Origin: Nocardiopsis sinuspersici
GTDB taxonomy: Bacteria; Actinomycetota; Actinomycetes; Streptosporangiales; Streptosporangiaceae
Reading direction: 5' to 3'
DNA: 64,000 nucleotides
Assembly: GCA_008638415.1 (NCBI GenBank)
Contig: VWVT01000001.1
Span: forward strand, 248,001-312,000
A program made the position numbers and the translations under genes. The notes beneath the pieces are model-generated. The model made no database searches, was not told where the DNA came from, and saw only the letters and a list, made by a program, of their open reading frames with translations. This document shows positions 9,799 through 17,527 of this stretch, in pieces; position 1 is the stretch's first letter, and each line of letters opens with the position of its first letter.

Positions 9799-11353
9799 CG
9801 GCCGCTCCCTCGTCCGGGCCGTCCACCAGGGCGGCCAGCGCGACCGTCATCGCCACGCGGGCCTCCGGGTCGTGCAGCCGCAGATCCGCGACCGCGCCCA
9901 TCCGGCGCAACCGGTACCGCACCGTGTTCGGGTGCAGGCCCAGGGACTCCGCGGCCCGGCCCAGGTCCCCGTGCGCGTAGAGCCAGGTGCGGAGCGTACG
10001 CACGTGGTCCGTGCCGTGCTCGGCGTCATGCCGCGCCAGGTCCGCCACCGGGTTCCGGACGGGCAGGCGGCCGCTCTCGGCCACCAGCCGCAGACGGCGC
10101 AGCAGCACGAGGTGCCATGCGTCGTCGTAGACGATCGCGTCGGCCCCCTCCGGCTCCCGGCCGTGCAGCGTCAGGCACTCGTCCGCCTCCTGCCGGCTCG
10201 CGGGCAGGCCCGAGACGTCGGCGACACCGCCCACGCCGGCGACGAGGCCGGGGGATCCGGGCAGGCCGCGCAGCGCGGAGCGCGCCCACTCCACCGCGGG
10301 GGCGGGATCGCTCCCGCAGGGCAGCACCGTGTACACGGTGGTTCCCAGCAGCGTGCTGCGCCCCGGACGCGACCACCCGAAACCGGTGGTGACCTGCTCG
10401 AACAGGTGCAGGACCGCGGCCTCGGGCTCGCGGCGGGCGCGGGCCTGGAAGGCGACCACCCGCAGCCCGTCGGCGAGCAGGCCGATCCGTCCGGCCGTCT
10501 GCGCCGGGTCGGCCGGCCCCTCCAGGAGGTCGATCACCGACTCCGACTCGACCTGCCGCTCCAGGTCGCTGCTCACCCGGGCCCTCAACATGTGCAGGCC
10601 GACCGTGTACGCGCCCTCGCGCAGCGCCCGCGACCGCTCCGCGTCCAGCGGCGCCGCACACGCCACCCACAGCGATCCCAGGAGCTCGCGCCCCACCCGG
10701 ATGGGCACGGCGGTGCGCCCGCCCATGCCGAGCGCGGGCACCCCCGGAACGAACCGGGGCTCGGTGGACGCCGCCAGCCGGGTGAACACCCCGTCCGCGC
10801 CGAGCCGCTCCCGGACGGCCTCCGGCACCCGCCGGTCCACGAGGGTGTCGCGCCGCACCGGGTCGGTGCCGCCCTGGGAGGCGGAGTAGGCGATCACCCG
10901 GGACGCGCGGTCCTCGATGGTAACGGGCCCGCCCGTCTCGGAGGCGATGGTGTCGGCGAGTGCGAACAGGTCGCTGGGGCCGCGCCCGGCCTCGGTCTCG
11001 CGCCCCTCCAGCACCAGCCCGTAGACGACACCGGATATCTGGCTCCACGACACCGCGGGGTCCACGGTGAGCAGGGCGGGGCCGCTCTCCCGGAGGCGCT
11101 CACGCACCTCGTCGCCGGGCTCGTCGGCGGACCGGACGATGACGACGGTCGCGCGGGCCCGTTCGGCGAGGCGCACGGCCTCGGCCGCCGAGTCCACGCC
11201 GACCGCGAGGAACGCGTCGCCCAGGAACAGCACGTCGTCGGTGGGGTCGTGCATGGCCACGCTGCGCAGCTCCCGGCGGCGCAGCGGCTCCGGGCCGAAC
11301 AGCCGGGCACCGTATCCGCCCAGGACGTTGACGAGGCGGTCGAGGTGGATCAC
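9791..11353 (-). CDS. PucR family transcriptional regulator
   Basis: A 520-residue protein. An N-terminal sensory region with a GAF-like section at about residues 150-290 is followed by the PucR C-terminal helix-turn-helix at about residues 460-500 (YAHGDLGRAAESLGLHPNTV followed by RYRLRRM). This family controls purine catabolism, amino-acid or proline use and similar pathways in Gram-positive bacteria. The GTG at 11353 is chosen for its AAGGGGAAAC ribosome binding site; no ATG fits. No target operon lies nearby: the next genes are a GreA/B-like protein on the other strand and an oxidoreductase. The extreme 3' end takes part in a 27-bp duplication. Confidence 0.85.
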   Translation of the reverse strand: MIHLDRLVNVLGGYGARLFGPEPLRRRELRSVAMHDPTDDVLFLGDAFLAVGVDSAAEAVRLAERARATVVIVRSADEPGDEVRERLRESGPALLTVDPAVSWSQISGVVYGLVLEGRETEAGRGPSDLFALADTIASETGGPVTIEDRASRVIAYSASQGGTDPVRRDTLVDRRVPEAVRERLGADGVFTRLAASTEPRFVPGVPALGMGGRTAVPIRVGRELLGSLWVACAAPLDAERSRALREGAYTVGLHMLRARVSSDLERQVESESVIDLLEGPADPAQTAGRIGLLADGLRVVAFQARARREPEAAVLHLFEQVTTGFGWSRPGRSTLLGTTVYTVLPCGSDPAPAVEWARSALRGLPGSPGLVAGVGGVADVSGLPASRQEADECLTLHGREPEGADAIVYDDAWHLVLLRRLRLVAESGRLPVRNPVADLARHDAEHGTDHVRTLRTWLYAHGDLGRAAESLGLHPNTVRYRLRRMGAVADLRLHDPEARVAMTVALAALVDGPDEGAAAV

Positions 11354-11544
11354 GTTTCCCCTTCCCCTGACAGGGGTGTTGTCCTGTTTCCACAAAGAAC
11401 GGTCGGTTGATTGTCGTCCGAGGATAACGCCCGGCACCGCGGTCGTGGACACACTCGTTATGAGTGGCAACACCCCCGGCCCTCGCTGTGCTCGCCCGCC
11501 CGCGGTCCGGTCCGCGGGCGGCCTGTGAAGACAAGGAACGTCCC

Positions 11545-12060
11545 ATGGCGAAGACCACCGACCGATGGATGACCCGGGAGGCCCACGAGCGGCTCCTGGA
11601 GGAACTCCGGGCACTGCGCTCGCTGCCCGACGGCGATCCGGGAGGGTCGGACGGGGGCGCGGGGGACACACTCCCCGCGCCCCGCTACATTCACGACCCC
11701 GCCGTGCGGCAGGCCCGCGTGCAGACCATCGAGAGGCTGCTCAGCGAGGCCGTGGTGGAGGAGGCCGCGCCCGACGACGGGATCGCCTCCCCCGGCAAGG
11801 TGCTCACCATCCGCTACGACGGCGAGGCGGAGACCGAGGAGTTCCTGCTCGGAGTCCGGGACGCGTCCGTGGCGGACCGGATGACCGTGTACTCCCCCGA
11901 CTCCCCGCTGGGCGCGTCGCTGCTGGGAGCCCGCCGGGGTGAGCGGCGCACGTTCACCGCGCCGCGCGGCGCGGTCATCGGGGTCACCCTCGTGAACGCG
12001 CAGCCCTACCGGAGCGCCGCCGCGCACCGAACCGGCCGCACCGGTCCGGCGGAGCACTGA
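11545..12060 (+). CDS. GreA/GreB-like elongation factor family protein
   Basis: A 171-residue protein with an N-terminal helical region and a C-terminal half (about residues 85-155) that fits the GreA/GreB C-terminal FKBP-like domain: VLTIRYDGEAETEEFLLG, then YSPDSPLGASLLGARRGE, then FTAPRG. Full GreA factors bind the RNA polymerase secondary channel and rescue stalled complexes with two acidic residues at the coiled-coil tip. Here the N-terminal coiled coil is short and interrupted by a Gly/Asp-rich loop, so it may be a Gre-like regulator of polymerase and not a cleavage factor. The ATG at 11545 has AAGGAAC upstream. It is divergent from the PucR gene. Confidence 0.75.
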   Translation: MAKTTDRWMTREAHERLLEELRALRSLPDGDPGGSDGGAGDTLPAPRYIHDPAVRQARVQTIERLLSEAVVEEAAPDDGIASPGKVLTIRYDGEAETEEFLLGVRDASVADRMTVYSPDSPLGASLLGARRGERRTFTAPRGAVIGVTLVNAQPYRSAAAHRTGRTGPAEH

Positions 12061-12069
12061 CCCGGCCGT

Positions 12070-12101
12070 GCGGTGGCCCGGCTCCGAGGCCGGGCCACCG
12101 C
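12070..12101. terminator. Bidirectional hairpin terminator
   Basis: A 13-bp perfect stem (GCGGTGGCCCGGC and its complement) with a six-base loop lies between two convergent genes, ten bases after the Gre-like stop and 17 bases before the end of the minus-strand unknown gene. No U tract follows, as is common in GC-rich actinobacteria. Confidence 0.75.
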
Positions 12102-12117
12102 CTCGGGAGGGCCCGCC

Positions 12118-13074
12118 TCAGAGGGCCGCGGAGGCCGCTCCGGGCCCGGTGCCCGGGTACCGGGTCGCGGTGGGCGGGGACGTCGCACCGTCCCCGCGCA
12201 GGATGTCCGCGGTCCGGCGCAGGTCCGCGACCGCGTCGGCCTCCAGCACCACCAGGCGCCACACCAGCGCGATCGTGTTCGCCAGTTCCGCCAGGTCCTC
12301 CAGGTCCCGGAAATCGTCGCCCTGCGACTCCTCGGCCTCGGCGTCCACCTCCACCTCCATCGTCACCCACCAGCGGCCGTCCACCTCCGTGACCGGCGAC
12401 AGGAGGAGCACGGACCCGTGCCCCTGCACGCGAGAGCGCAGGCGGACGGGCGGCGGGCCGGGGATCCCGCGCAGGCGGAACCACCACGCCTCGGCGTCCA
12501 CCTCCACCTCCATCTCCACCGCCGTCCCGTCGTCGTGCGCGCCGTCCGGCCCGTGCGCCTCGTACGCGAACACCAGGCCCGCGAACCCGCCCGCGCCGCC
12601 GCGCAGCTCCAGGCGCGCGGTGCCCCCTCCCCCGTCCGGTCCGTCGTCGACGAGCCCGGCCGTCAGCAGGGTCGTGCCCGCGGGGTCCCACGCCCGCACG
12701 GACACCTCGGTCCCCACTCCCTCCGGGGCGGGACCGGTGAGCCGGTAGACGGCCCCCGCACGGCAGTGCTCACCGCCCACGAGGCGCACGTCCGCCCCGG
12801 CTCCGTCCGCCGGAGGCGTGTGCGGGCCGCCGAACTCCCCGTCGAGGAGGTCGTGCTCGGCCTCCTCCCATATCCGCCTCTCGGCGTCGGCCCCGTCCAC
12901 GAGTTCCAGGGCCCGCCAGATGTCCAGACCGGCGAACTCCTCCCGCCGGGGAAGGAGGACCCGCCCCTCCTCGACCCGCAGGCCGGCGGCGGCCCCGTGC
13001 AGGGCGGAGGCGACGTCCGCCAGCCAGGCGGGGGACACGGCGGGGACGACGAAGTCGTGGCGTAGGCGGATCAT
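12118..13074 (-). CDS. Hypothetical acidic protein
   Basis: A 318-residue protein with no signal peptide or membrane segment and a low pI from many Asp and Glu residues. It begins MIRLRHDFVVPAVSPAWLAD. Two copies of the nonapeptide MEVEVDAEA occur about 52 residues apart in strand-like surroundings, which suggests a repeated beta-structured unit. The C-terminal third is helical (WRLVVLEADAVADLRRTADI). The ATG at 13074 has AGGAG upstream. It is a single gene: a terminator hairpin follows it and a divergent secreted glucanase gene lies upstream. I do not recognise a family, and no function is proposed. Confidence 0.7.
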   Translation of the reverse strand: MIRLRHDFVVPAVSPAWLADVASALHGAAAGLRVEEGRVLLPRREEFAGLDIWRALELVDGADAERRIWEEAEHDLLDGEFGGPHTPPADGAGADVRLVGGEHCRAGAVYRLTGPAPEGVGTEVSVRAWDPAGTTLLTAGLVDDGPDGGGGTARLELRGGAGGFAGLVFAYEAHGPDGAHDDGTAVEMEVEVDAEAWWFRLRGIPGPPPVRLRSRVQGHGSVLLLSPVTEVDGRWWVTMEVEVDAEAEESQGDDFRDLEDLAELANTIALVWRLVVLEADAVADLRRTADILRGDGATSPPTATRYPGTGPGAASAAL

Positions 13075-13279
13075 GGGGCTCCTGTCAGACGGGGGTTCGG
13101 TGGAGGTTCGACGCGCCCGGTGCCGCCGTGGTTGCGCCGCCCACGCCGAAGGAGGCCCGGAAGCCTCCGCCCGAGAGGCCCTCCCCACCGCTCGCGCGCC
13201 CCGCGGATGAACTGGATCACACAGACCCACCGTCACCACGAGAAACATCCGCCCCCGAAAACACATGCTGTTACACCGG

Positions 13280-13311
13280 TTGACGTGAGCGTCACTAAAT
13301 GATCACTTAGT
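13280..13311 (+). promoter_or_regulatory. Promoter-proximal palindrome upstream of the GH64 gene
   Basis: ACTAAATGATCACTTAGT at 13294-13311 is an 18-base palindrome with 16 matching positions around a central TGATCA. It starts nine bases after a -35-like TTGACG (13280-13285) and ends 32 bases before the GTG start. It is markedly AT-rich against the surrounding DNA. This is a likely operator for control of the glucanase. The regulator is not obvious in the window. Confidence 0.55.
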
Positions 13312-13343
13312 TTCCAGTCTCTACCCGCTATGAAGGAGACCAC

Positions 13344-14525
13344 GTGATCAACCGCAGACTCTTCCTCGGAGGGGCCTCCCTGGCCGCCGGGGTCCCCCTG
13401 CTCGGTGCCTGCTCCCCGTCCGCCACCCAGACCTCGCTCCAGTCGAACACGAGCGGCGGCGCCAACCCGGGGGCACTCCCCGTCAGCATCGCCAACGAGA
13501 CGGGTCGCTACTCCGACGGCGAGGTCCTCGTCTACGTCGTCGGCACCGACCTGACCACCGGCGGCCACTGCTGGGTGGACTCCGACGGGACACCGCACCC
13601 CGTCAGCGTGGACGACAACACCGACGGCGGATACGCCGACTACTCGATCCCGCTCGACGCCCTGCCCGCCGACATGAGCCTGCCCTACATGTCCGGGCGG
13701 ATCTACGTCGCGCTCGGCGGCAAGCTCGGCATCCGCATCGTCATCGACGGCAACGGCAAGCCCGCCCTCCAGCTCCCCGCGGGCTGGGTGGAGAGCGACC
13801 ACGGGTACGGCGTACTGCACGACTCGGTCGAGTTCACCCACAACGAGGACGGGATGTTCTGCAACACCAGCATGGTGGACCAGTTCAGCGTCCCGATCGG
13901 TATCCGGCTCACCGGCGACGCCGACCAGACCACCGGCACGTTCGTGCCCGGCGGGCGCGCCGCCGTGTTCGAGACCCTCGCCGCGGACCCCGTCTTCTCG
14001 TCGCTCGTCGTCGACGACCTGCGGGTGATCGCGCCCGGGCACGGGCTCGACGCCGGACTGTTCCCCACCGACTACTACGACCCCTACATCGACGCGGTCT
14101 GGTCCCACTACACCGCCAACGACCTGCGGGTCACCACCAACGCGGGAACCTTCACCGGAAGGGTGCAGGGCGACCGGTTCGTGTTCGACGGCGGGGTGTC
14201 CCCCATCTCACGGCCCTCGACCAGGGACGTCCTCTTCTGCGACGGCAACCTGGCCGCCCCCAACGACGGGCTCACCGGCCCGGTCGCGGCCATCCTTGGC
14301 GCCGCCCTCAACCGGTCCACCCTGCTGACCTCCGCCGAGCAGCCCACCAGCGACCCCGACACCTTCTACCTCGCGGAGGTCACCAACCGCTACGCCGGGG
14401 TCTTCCACGAGCACACCGTGGACGGCAAGGCGTACGGGTTCGCCTTCGACGACGTGGCCGGTTTCGCGTCCTACATCCAGGACCACGGCCCCGCCGAACT
14501 CGACATCACCCTGACGGCCTTCTAG
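13344..14525 (+). CDS. Family GH64 beta-1,3-glucanase, Tat-type lipoprotein
   Basis: A 393-residue protein. The signal peptide has a twin-arginine-like start (NRRLFLGG) and ends in a lipobox, LLGAC, with Cys23, so the enzyme is probably exported folded and anchored to the outer face of the membrane. The rest matches glycoside hydrolase family 64 (laminaripentaose-producing endo-beta-1,3-glucanase): EFTHNEDGMFCNTSMVDQFS, GRAAVFETL, RVIAPGHGLDAG, STRDVLFCDGNLAAPNDG and GKAYGFAFDD. It would cut laminarin or fungal cell-wall glucan. The GTG start has AAGGAG nine bases upstream, and a palindrome lies in the promoter. No carbohydrate-binding module is attached. Most GH64 enzymes are secreted freely, so surface anchoring is noteworthy. 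Confidence 0.9.
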   Translation: MINRRLFLGGASLAAGVPLLGACSPSATQTSLQSNTSGGANPGALPVSIANETGRYSDGEVLVYVVGTDLTTGGHCWVDSDGTPHPVSVDDNTDGGYADYSIPLDALPADMSLPYMSGRIYVALGGKLGIRIVIDGNGKPALQLPAGWVESDHGYGVLHDSVEFTHNEDGMFCNTSMVDQFSVPIGIRLTGDADQTTGTFVPGGRAAVFETLAADPVFSSLVVDDLRVIAPGHGLDAGLFPTDYYDPYIDAVWSHYTANDLRVTTNAGTFTGRVQGDRFVFDGGVSPISRPSTRDVLFCDGNLAAPNDGLTGPVAAILGAALNRSTLLTSAEQPTSDPDTFYLAEVTNRYAGVFHEHTVDGKAYGFAFDDVAGFASYIQDHGPAELDITLTAF

Positions 14526-14617
14526 GCACCCGTTCCGCCGAACCGGTCGCCGGGGACCCGTCCGCCGCGTGTGGGGTGCGGTCCGGGGACCCTCCGGCCC
14601 TGCGGACCGGGGTGGGG

Positions 14618-14653
14618 CGGGCGCCGCCGTGCCCTGCGGCACGGCGGCGCCCG
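14618..14653. terminator. Bidirectional hairpin terminator
   Basis: A 16-bp perfect stem (CGGGCGCCGCCGTGCC and its complement) with a four-base loop CTGC lies between the convergent GH64 and hydroxyisobutyryl-CoA hydrolase genes. It is the strongest hairpin of this part of the window. Confidence 0.85.
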
Positions 14654-14674
14654 TCTCCGTCTCCGCCGCCGTCC

Positions 14675-15769
14675 TCAGAGGTCGGCCAGGCCGAGCGGGC
14701 CGTCCGGAGCCGGGGCGAAGTGGCGGGCCACGTCGTCGTCGGTGACCGCCTCCAGGGTGTCGGGCACCCACTTGGGGGAGCGGTCCTTGTCGACCACCTG
14801 CGCCCGGATGCCCTCCACCAGGTCGGGCGAGGCCAGGGCCGCACAGGAGACCCGGTACTCCTGTTCCAGGACGGCCGCCAGGCCGGGCAGGCCGCGGGCG
14901 CGGCGCAGCGCGGCCAGGGTCACCTTGACCGAGGTCGGCGACTTGCGCGCGACGGTCTCGGCGGCCAGGGCGGCCTCCGGGTCGCCGTGGTCGCGCAGCC
15001 GGGACACGACCTCCTCGGCCGTCCCGGCGGAGTAACAGGCGTCGATCCAGTGCCGCCGGGCCTCGATTTCCGGTGCGGGTGCGGGCTCGGCGAACCGGGC
15101 CACCGCCTCGTCGATCCCGTCCGCGGTGGTCCCGGCGAGCGCCGCGGTGAGGTCGGCCAGCCGGCCCGAGGGCACGAAGTGGTCGGCCAGGCCCAGGTAC
15201 ACGGCGTCGCCCGCGCCGACCGGCTCGGCGGTGAGCGCCAGGTGGGTGCCGGTCTCCCCGGGCGCCCGGGACAGCAGGAAGGTGCCGCCGACGTCGGGCA
15301 CGAACCCGATGGTGGTCTCGGGCATGCCGACCAGGGAGCGCTCGGTGACGACGCGGACCGAGCCGTGCGCGGACACGCCCACGCCACCGCCCATGACCAC
15401 ACCGTCCATGAGGGCGACGTAGGGCTTGGCGTAGCGGTCGACGTGCGCGTTGAGGAGGTACTCGTCGCGCCAGAACGCGGCCGCCCGCCAGCTCCCGTCC
15501 CGGGCGCTGGACCGGATCGCGCGGATGTCGCCGCCCGCGCACAGCCCGCGCTCCCCCGCGCCGTCGAGAAGGACCGCGGAGACCGCGTCGTCGTCCTCCC
15601 AGGCGGTGAGCGCCTCCCGGACGCGGCCCACCATGGCGTGGTCGAGGGCGTTGATGGCACGCGGCCGGTTCAGGGTGAGGCGTCCCAGGTGTCCCTCGAC
15701 ACGGACCAGGACCTTGTCCCCGTCCTCTGGCACGGCCCGTCCGTGGGCGGTGGTGGGACTCGTGGCCAC
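14675..15769 (-). CDS. 3-hydroxyisobutyryl-CoA hydrolase (enoyl-CoA hydratase/isomerase fold)
   Basis: A 364-residue crotonase-fold protein, longer than typical enoyl-CoA hydratases (about 260) and matching the hydroxyisobutyryl-CoA hydrolase subgroup of valine degradation. The oxyanion loops AGERGLCAGGDIRAI and DGVVMGGGVGVSAHG are present, as is the subgroup motif MPETTIGFVPDVGG with the catalytic Glu and Asp. The C-terminal helical extension including SPTSVKVTLAALRRA and DKDRSPKW is diagnostic. It frees 3-hydroxyisobutyrate from its CoA ester. The GTG start has GGAGGGAGA upstream. It stands alone between a terminator and a divergent gene; an acyl-CoA dehydrogenase of the same pathway type lies 26 kb away. 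Confidence 0.88.
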   Translation of the reverse strand: MATSPTTAHGRAVPEDGDKVLVRVEGHLGRLTLNRPRAINALDHAMVGRVREALTAWEDDDAVSAVLLDGAGERGLCAGGDIRAIRSSARDGSWRAAAFWRDEYLLNAHVDRYAKPYVALMDGVVMGGGVGVSAHGSVRVVTERSLVGMPETTIGFVPDVGGTFLLSRAPGETGTHLALTAEPVGAGDAVYLGLADHFVPSGRLADLTAALAGTTADGIDEAVARFAEPAPAPEIEARRHWIDACYSAGTAEEVVSRLRDHGDPEAALAAETVARKSPTSVKVTLAALRRARGLPGLAAVLEQEYRVSCAALASPDLVEGIRAQVVDKDRSPKWVPDTLEAVTDDDVARHFAPAPDGPLGLADL

Positions 15770-16041
15770 GCTGTCTCCCTCCAGGTCGAAGGCCCCCGCG
15801 GTCGGCGCGGGCGCAGGTCGCCGACGATCCTCCCAGTGCCGCCCCCGGCGGGGTCGCCCGCCCCGGGAGAAGCGGCGGCGTCCGCCGCGGAGGATACCGG
15901 GGCGGGAGGGGGCGCCGCGCTCCGTGCGGACCGGCGCGGCCGGGTAGGGCTTCCGTGAGGCACTCCCGGGCGCGCCCGGGTACCGGCCTTCCGTGGGACC
16001 ATACGGCCGATCACGGGAACGACGGCGAGGGGAGCCCGAGC

Positions 16042-16434
16042 ATGGACGAGCACAGGGACGACACGCGCTGGGCCCCGGTCCGGGACTGGCACACGGCGGT
16101 GAACGGACGCGACCTGACGGCCGCCAGGGCCGTCGTCGACCCCAGCGTCAGGATCGGCGGCCCCAAGGGCTCCGCCCGGGGCGTGGAGGTCCTCCTGGAC
16201 TGGATCCGCGGGTCCGGGATCCGCCTCGTACCGGTCGCCTGGCACGACGTCGACGACGAACGCGTCGTGGTCGAGCAGGACGCCACGTGGCCCGACCGCG
16301 CCGACTCCGGCCCGGACGAGGCCCCGCGGCGCACGGCGACCCTCTTCGAGGTGCGCCACGGCCTCGTCACCGCCGTGCTCCGCTACGACGAGGGCGTGGA
16401 CACGGCCCTCGAAGCGGCGCGGCGGACCCGCTGA
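16042..16434 (+). CDS. NTF2/SnoaL-like fold protein
   Basis: A 130-residue protein that fits the NTF2-like (SnoaL) cone fold: an N-terminal helix DWHTAVNGRDLTAARAVVDP, a strand with IGGPKGSARG, then WIRGSGIRLVPVAWHDVDDE and a final FEVRHGLVTAVLRYDEGVD. Members are small isomerases, hydrolases or ligand-binding proteins; nothing in the sequence fixes the role. The ATG has GGGGAGCCCGAGC upstream. It ends 29 bases before the convergent TetR gene, which might regulate other genes. No signal peptide, so it is cytoplasmic. Confidence 0.75.
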   Translation: MDEHRDDTRWAPVRDWHTAVNGRDLTAARAVVDPSVRIGGPKGSARGVEVLLDWIRGSGIRLVPVAWHDVDDERVVVEQDATWPDRADSGPDEAPRRTATLFEVRHGLVTAVLRYDEGVDTALEAARRTR

Positions 16435-16463
16435 ACGGCACGGACCCGCCGCCGCCGTCGCGG

Positions 16464-17069
16464 TCAGGAGACCGTCTTCCCTCCGATGGTGCGCAGCAGG
16501 CCGTAGGTCTCGTCCAGCCGGACGGGGAAGGCCTCGGGGTTGTCCGCCAACCGCATGGCGGTGAGCTCGCAGGCCATGGCGGTGTTGGCGGCGAGCACGG
16601 CGACGTTCTCGGCCGCGCCCGCCTCCACCAGCGCGCCGGCCAGCCTGGCGGCCCGCCGCTGCCGGGTGAGGAGGTAGCGGGAGCGCAGGTCGCTGCTCTC
16701 GCGGAGCAGGCGTGCCAGGACGGCCGAGTGCGCGGGCGAGAGCGCGGTGTGCGGCCTGGTGGCGGCGTCCGCGTCCCTGAGCAGGTCGACCGCGGTGCAC
16801 AGGTCGTCGCCCAGCGGTCGGGGCGCCCTCTCCCCTATGTGGGCGCACATGCGGTCGGCCTCGACTTCCTCGTCGGCGAACAGCACCTGTTGTTTGTCGC
16901 CGAAGTACCTGAAGAAGGTGGTCCTGCCGACTTCGGCACGCTCGGCGATCGCGGCGACCGTGACGTTGTCGAATCCGTGTTCGGCGAAGAGCTGGAAGGC
17001 TGCTGACACGATCATGGCCCGGGCCTTGCGGCGTTTGCGTGCGTGGAGCGTGTCCGGGGGGTGGTGCAT
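16464..17069 (-). CDS. TetR family transcriptional regulator
   Basis: A 201-residue protein with a basic start and a classic TetR DNA-binding domain at about residues 15-60 (FAEHGFDNVTVAAIAERAEV then GRTTFFRYFGDKQ). The C-terminal domain is typical of TetR_C ligand pockets, ending LRTIGGKTVS. The ATG is taken at 17069. Its upstream region holds an inverted repeat TCAGGAC/GTCCTGA at 17111-17139 that could be its own operator. The target genes are unclear; the nearest divergent gene is the beta-propeller protein at 17528. Confidence 0.88.
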   Translation of the reverse strand: MHHPPDTLHARKRRKARAMIVSAAFQLFAEHGFDNVTVAAIAERAEVGRTTFFRYFGDKQQVLFADEEVEADRMCAHIGERAPRPLGDDLCTAVDLLRDADAATRPHTALSPAHSAVLARLLRESSDLRSRYLLTRQRRAARLAGALVEAGAAENVAVLAANTAMACELTAMRLADNPEAFPVRLDETYGLLRTIGGKTVS

Positions 17070-17527
17070 GAGGCGACCCTATCGAGTGGGGACCCGGTTC
17101 TCGCTGGTACTCAGGACCATATTGGGACGGTAGTCCTGAAACGCGCCATGGGAACCGGGATAGCGGGAAGTCGTCTGCCCTGTTCGTGGTGGGGAACGCG
17201 GCCGGTGGGCACAGGACGGTCCCACACGGGCGCACCGGTCGGCCCGGAATTTTATTGCAGAGGAGCCCTCTCCTGACAACCGCCTTCCACTTCGCGGTGA
17301 ACACCTGCCGAGAAAGTGGTTCCCCCCTCACGGAAGATATGCCTTCGGCGGGCACACCATTTCCGGTCGGCGTTCATTGAACATCTTCCTGGAAACCTTT
17401 CAGGTTCCTAACTATTAACCTTCCCGAGCGACCGGAACCCGTGTCTCCCACCGTGTCGGCGCGCACTCCGTCGAATGTCGGTGCCCTGTGTCACAGTGAA
17501 ATCCTCCTTCCCACACTGGAGTCGGTC
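17070..17527. other. Non-coding region between the TetR and beta-propeller genes
   Basis: This 458-base divergent gap has no convincing gene in any frame. It holds the inverted repeat at 17111-17139 and an AT-richer stretch at 17280-17420 (TTGAACATCTTCCTGGAAAC and TAACTATTAACC). It probably carries the promoters of the two flanking genes. Confidence 0.6.
17111..17139. promoter_or_regulatory. Inverted repeat, possible TetR operator
   Basis: TCAGGAC at 17111-17117 and GTCCTGA at 17133-17139 form a perfect seven-base inverted repeat with a 15-base spacer, 42 bases upstream of the TetR start. The spacing is long for a TetR dimer, so binding is only a suggestion. Confidence 0.4.

Noticed and set aside
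12333..12510. CRISPR-like or regulatory repeat of about 22 bases
   Set aside because: The two copies lie inside a coding region in the same frame and encode the repeated MEVEVDAEA peptide; there are only two copies and no spacer regularity.
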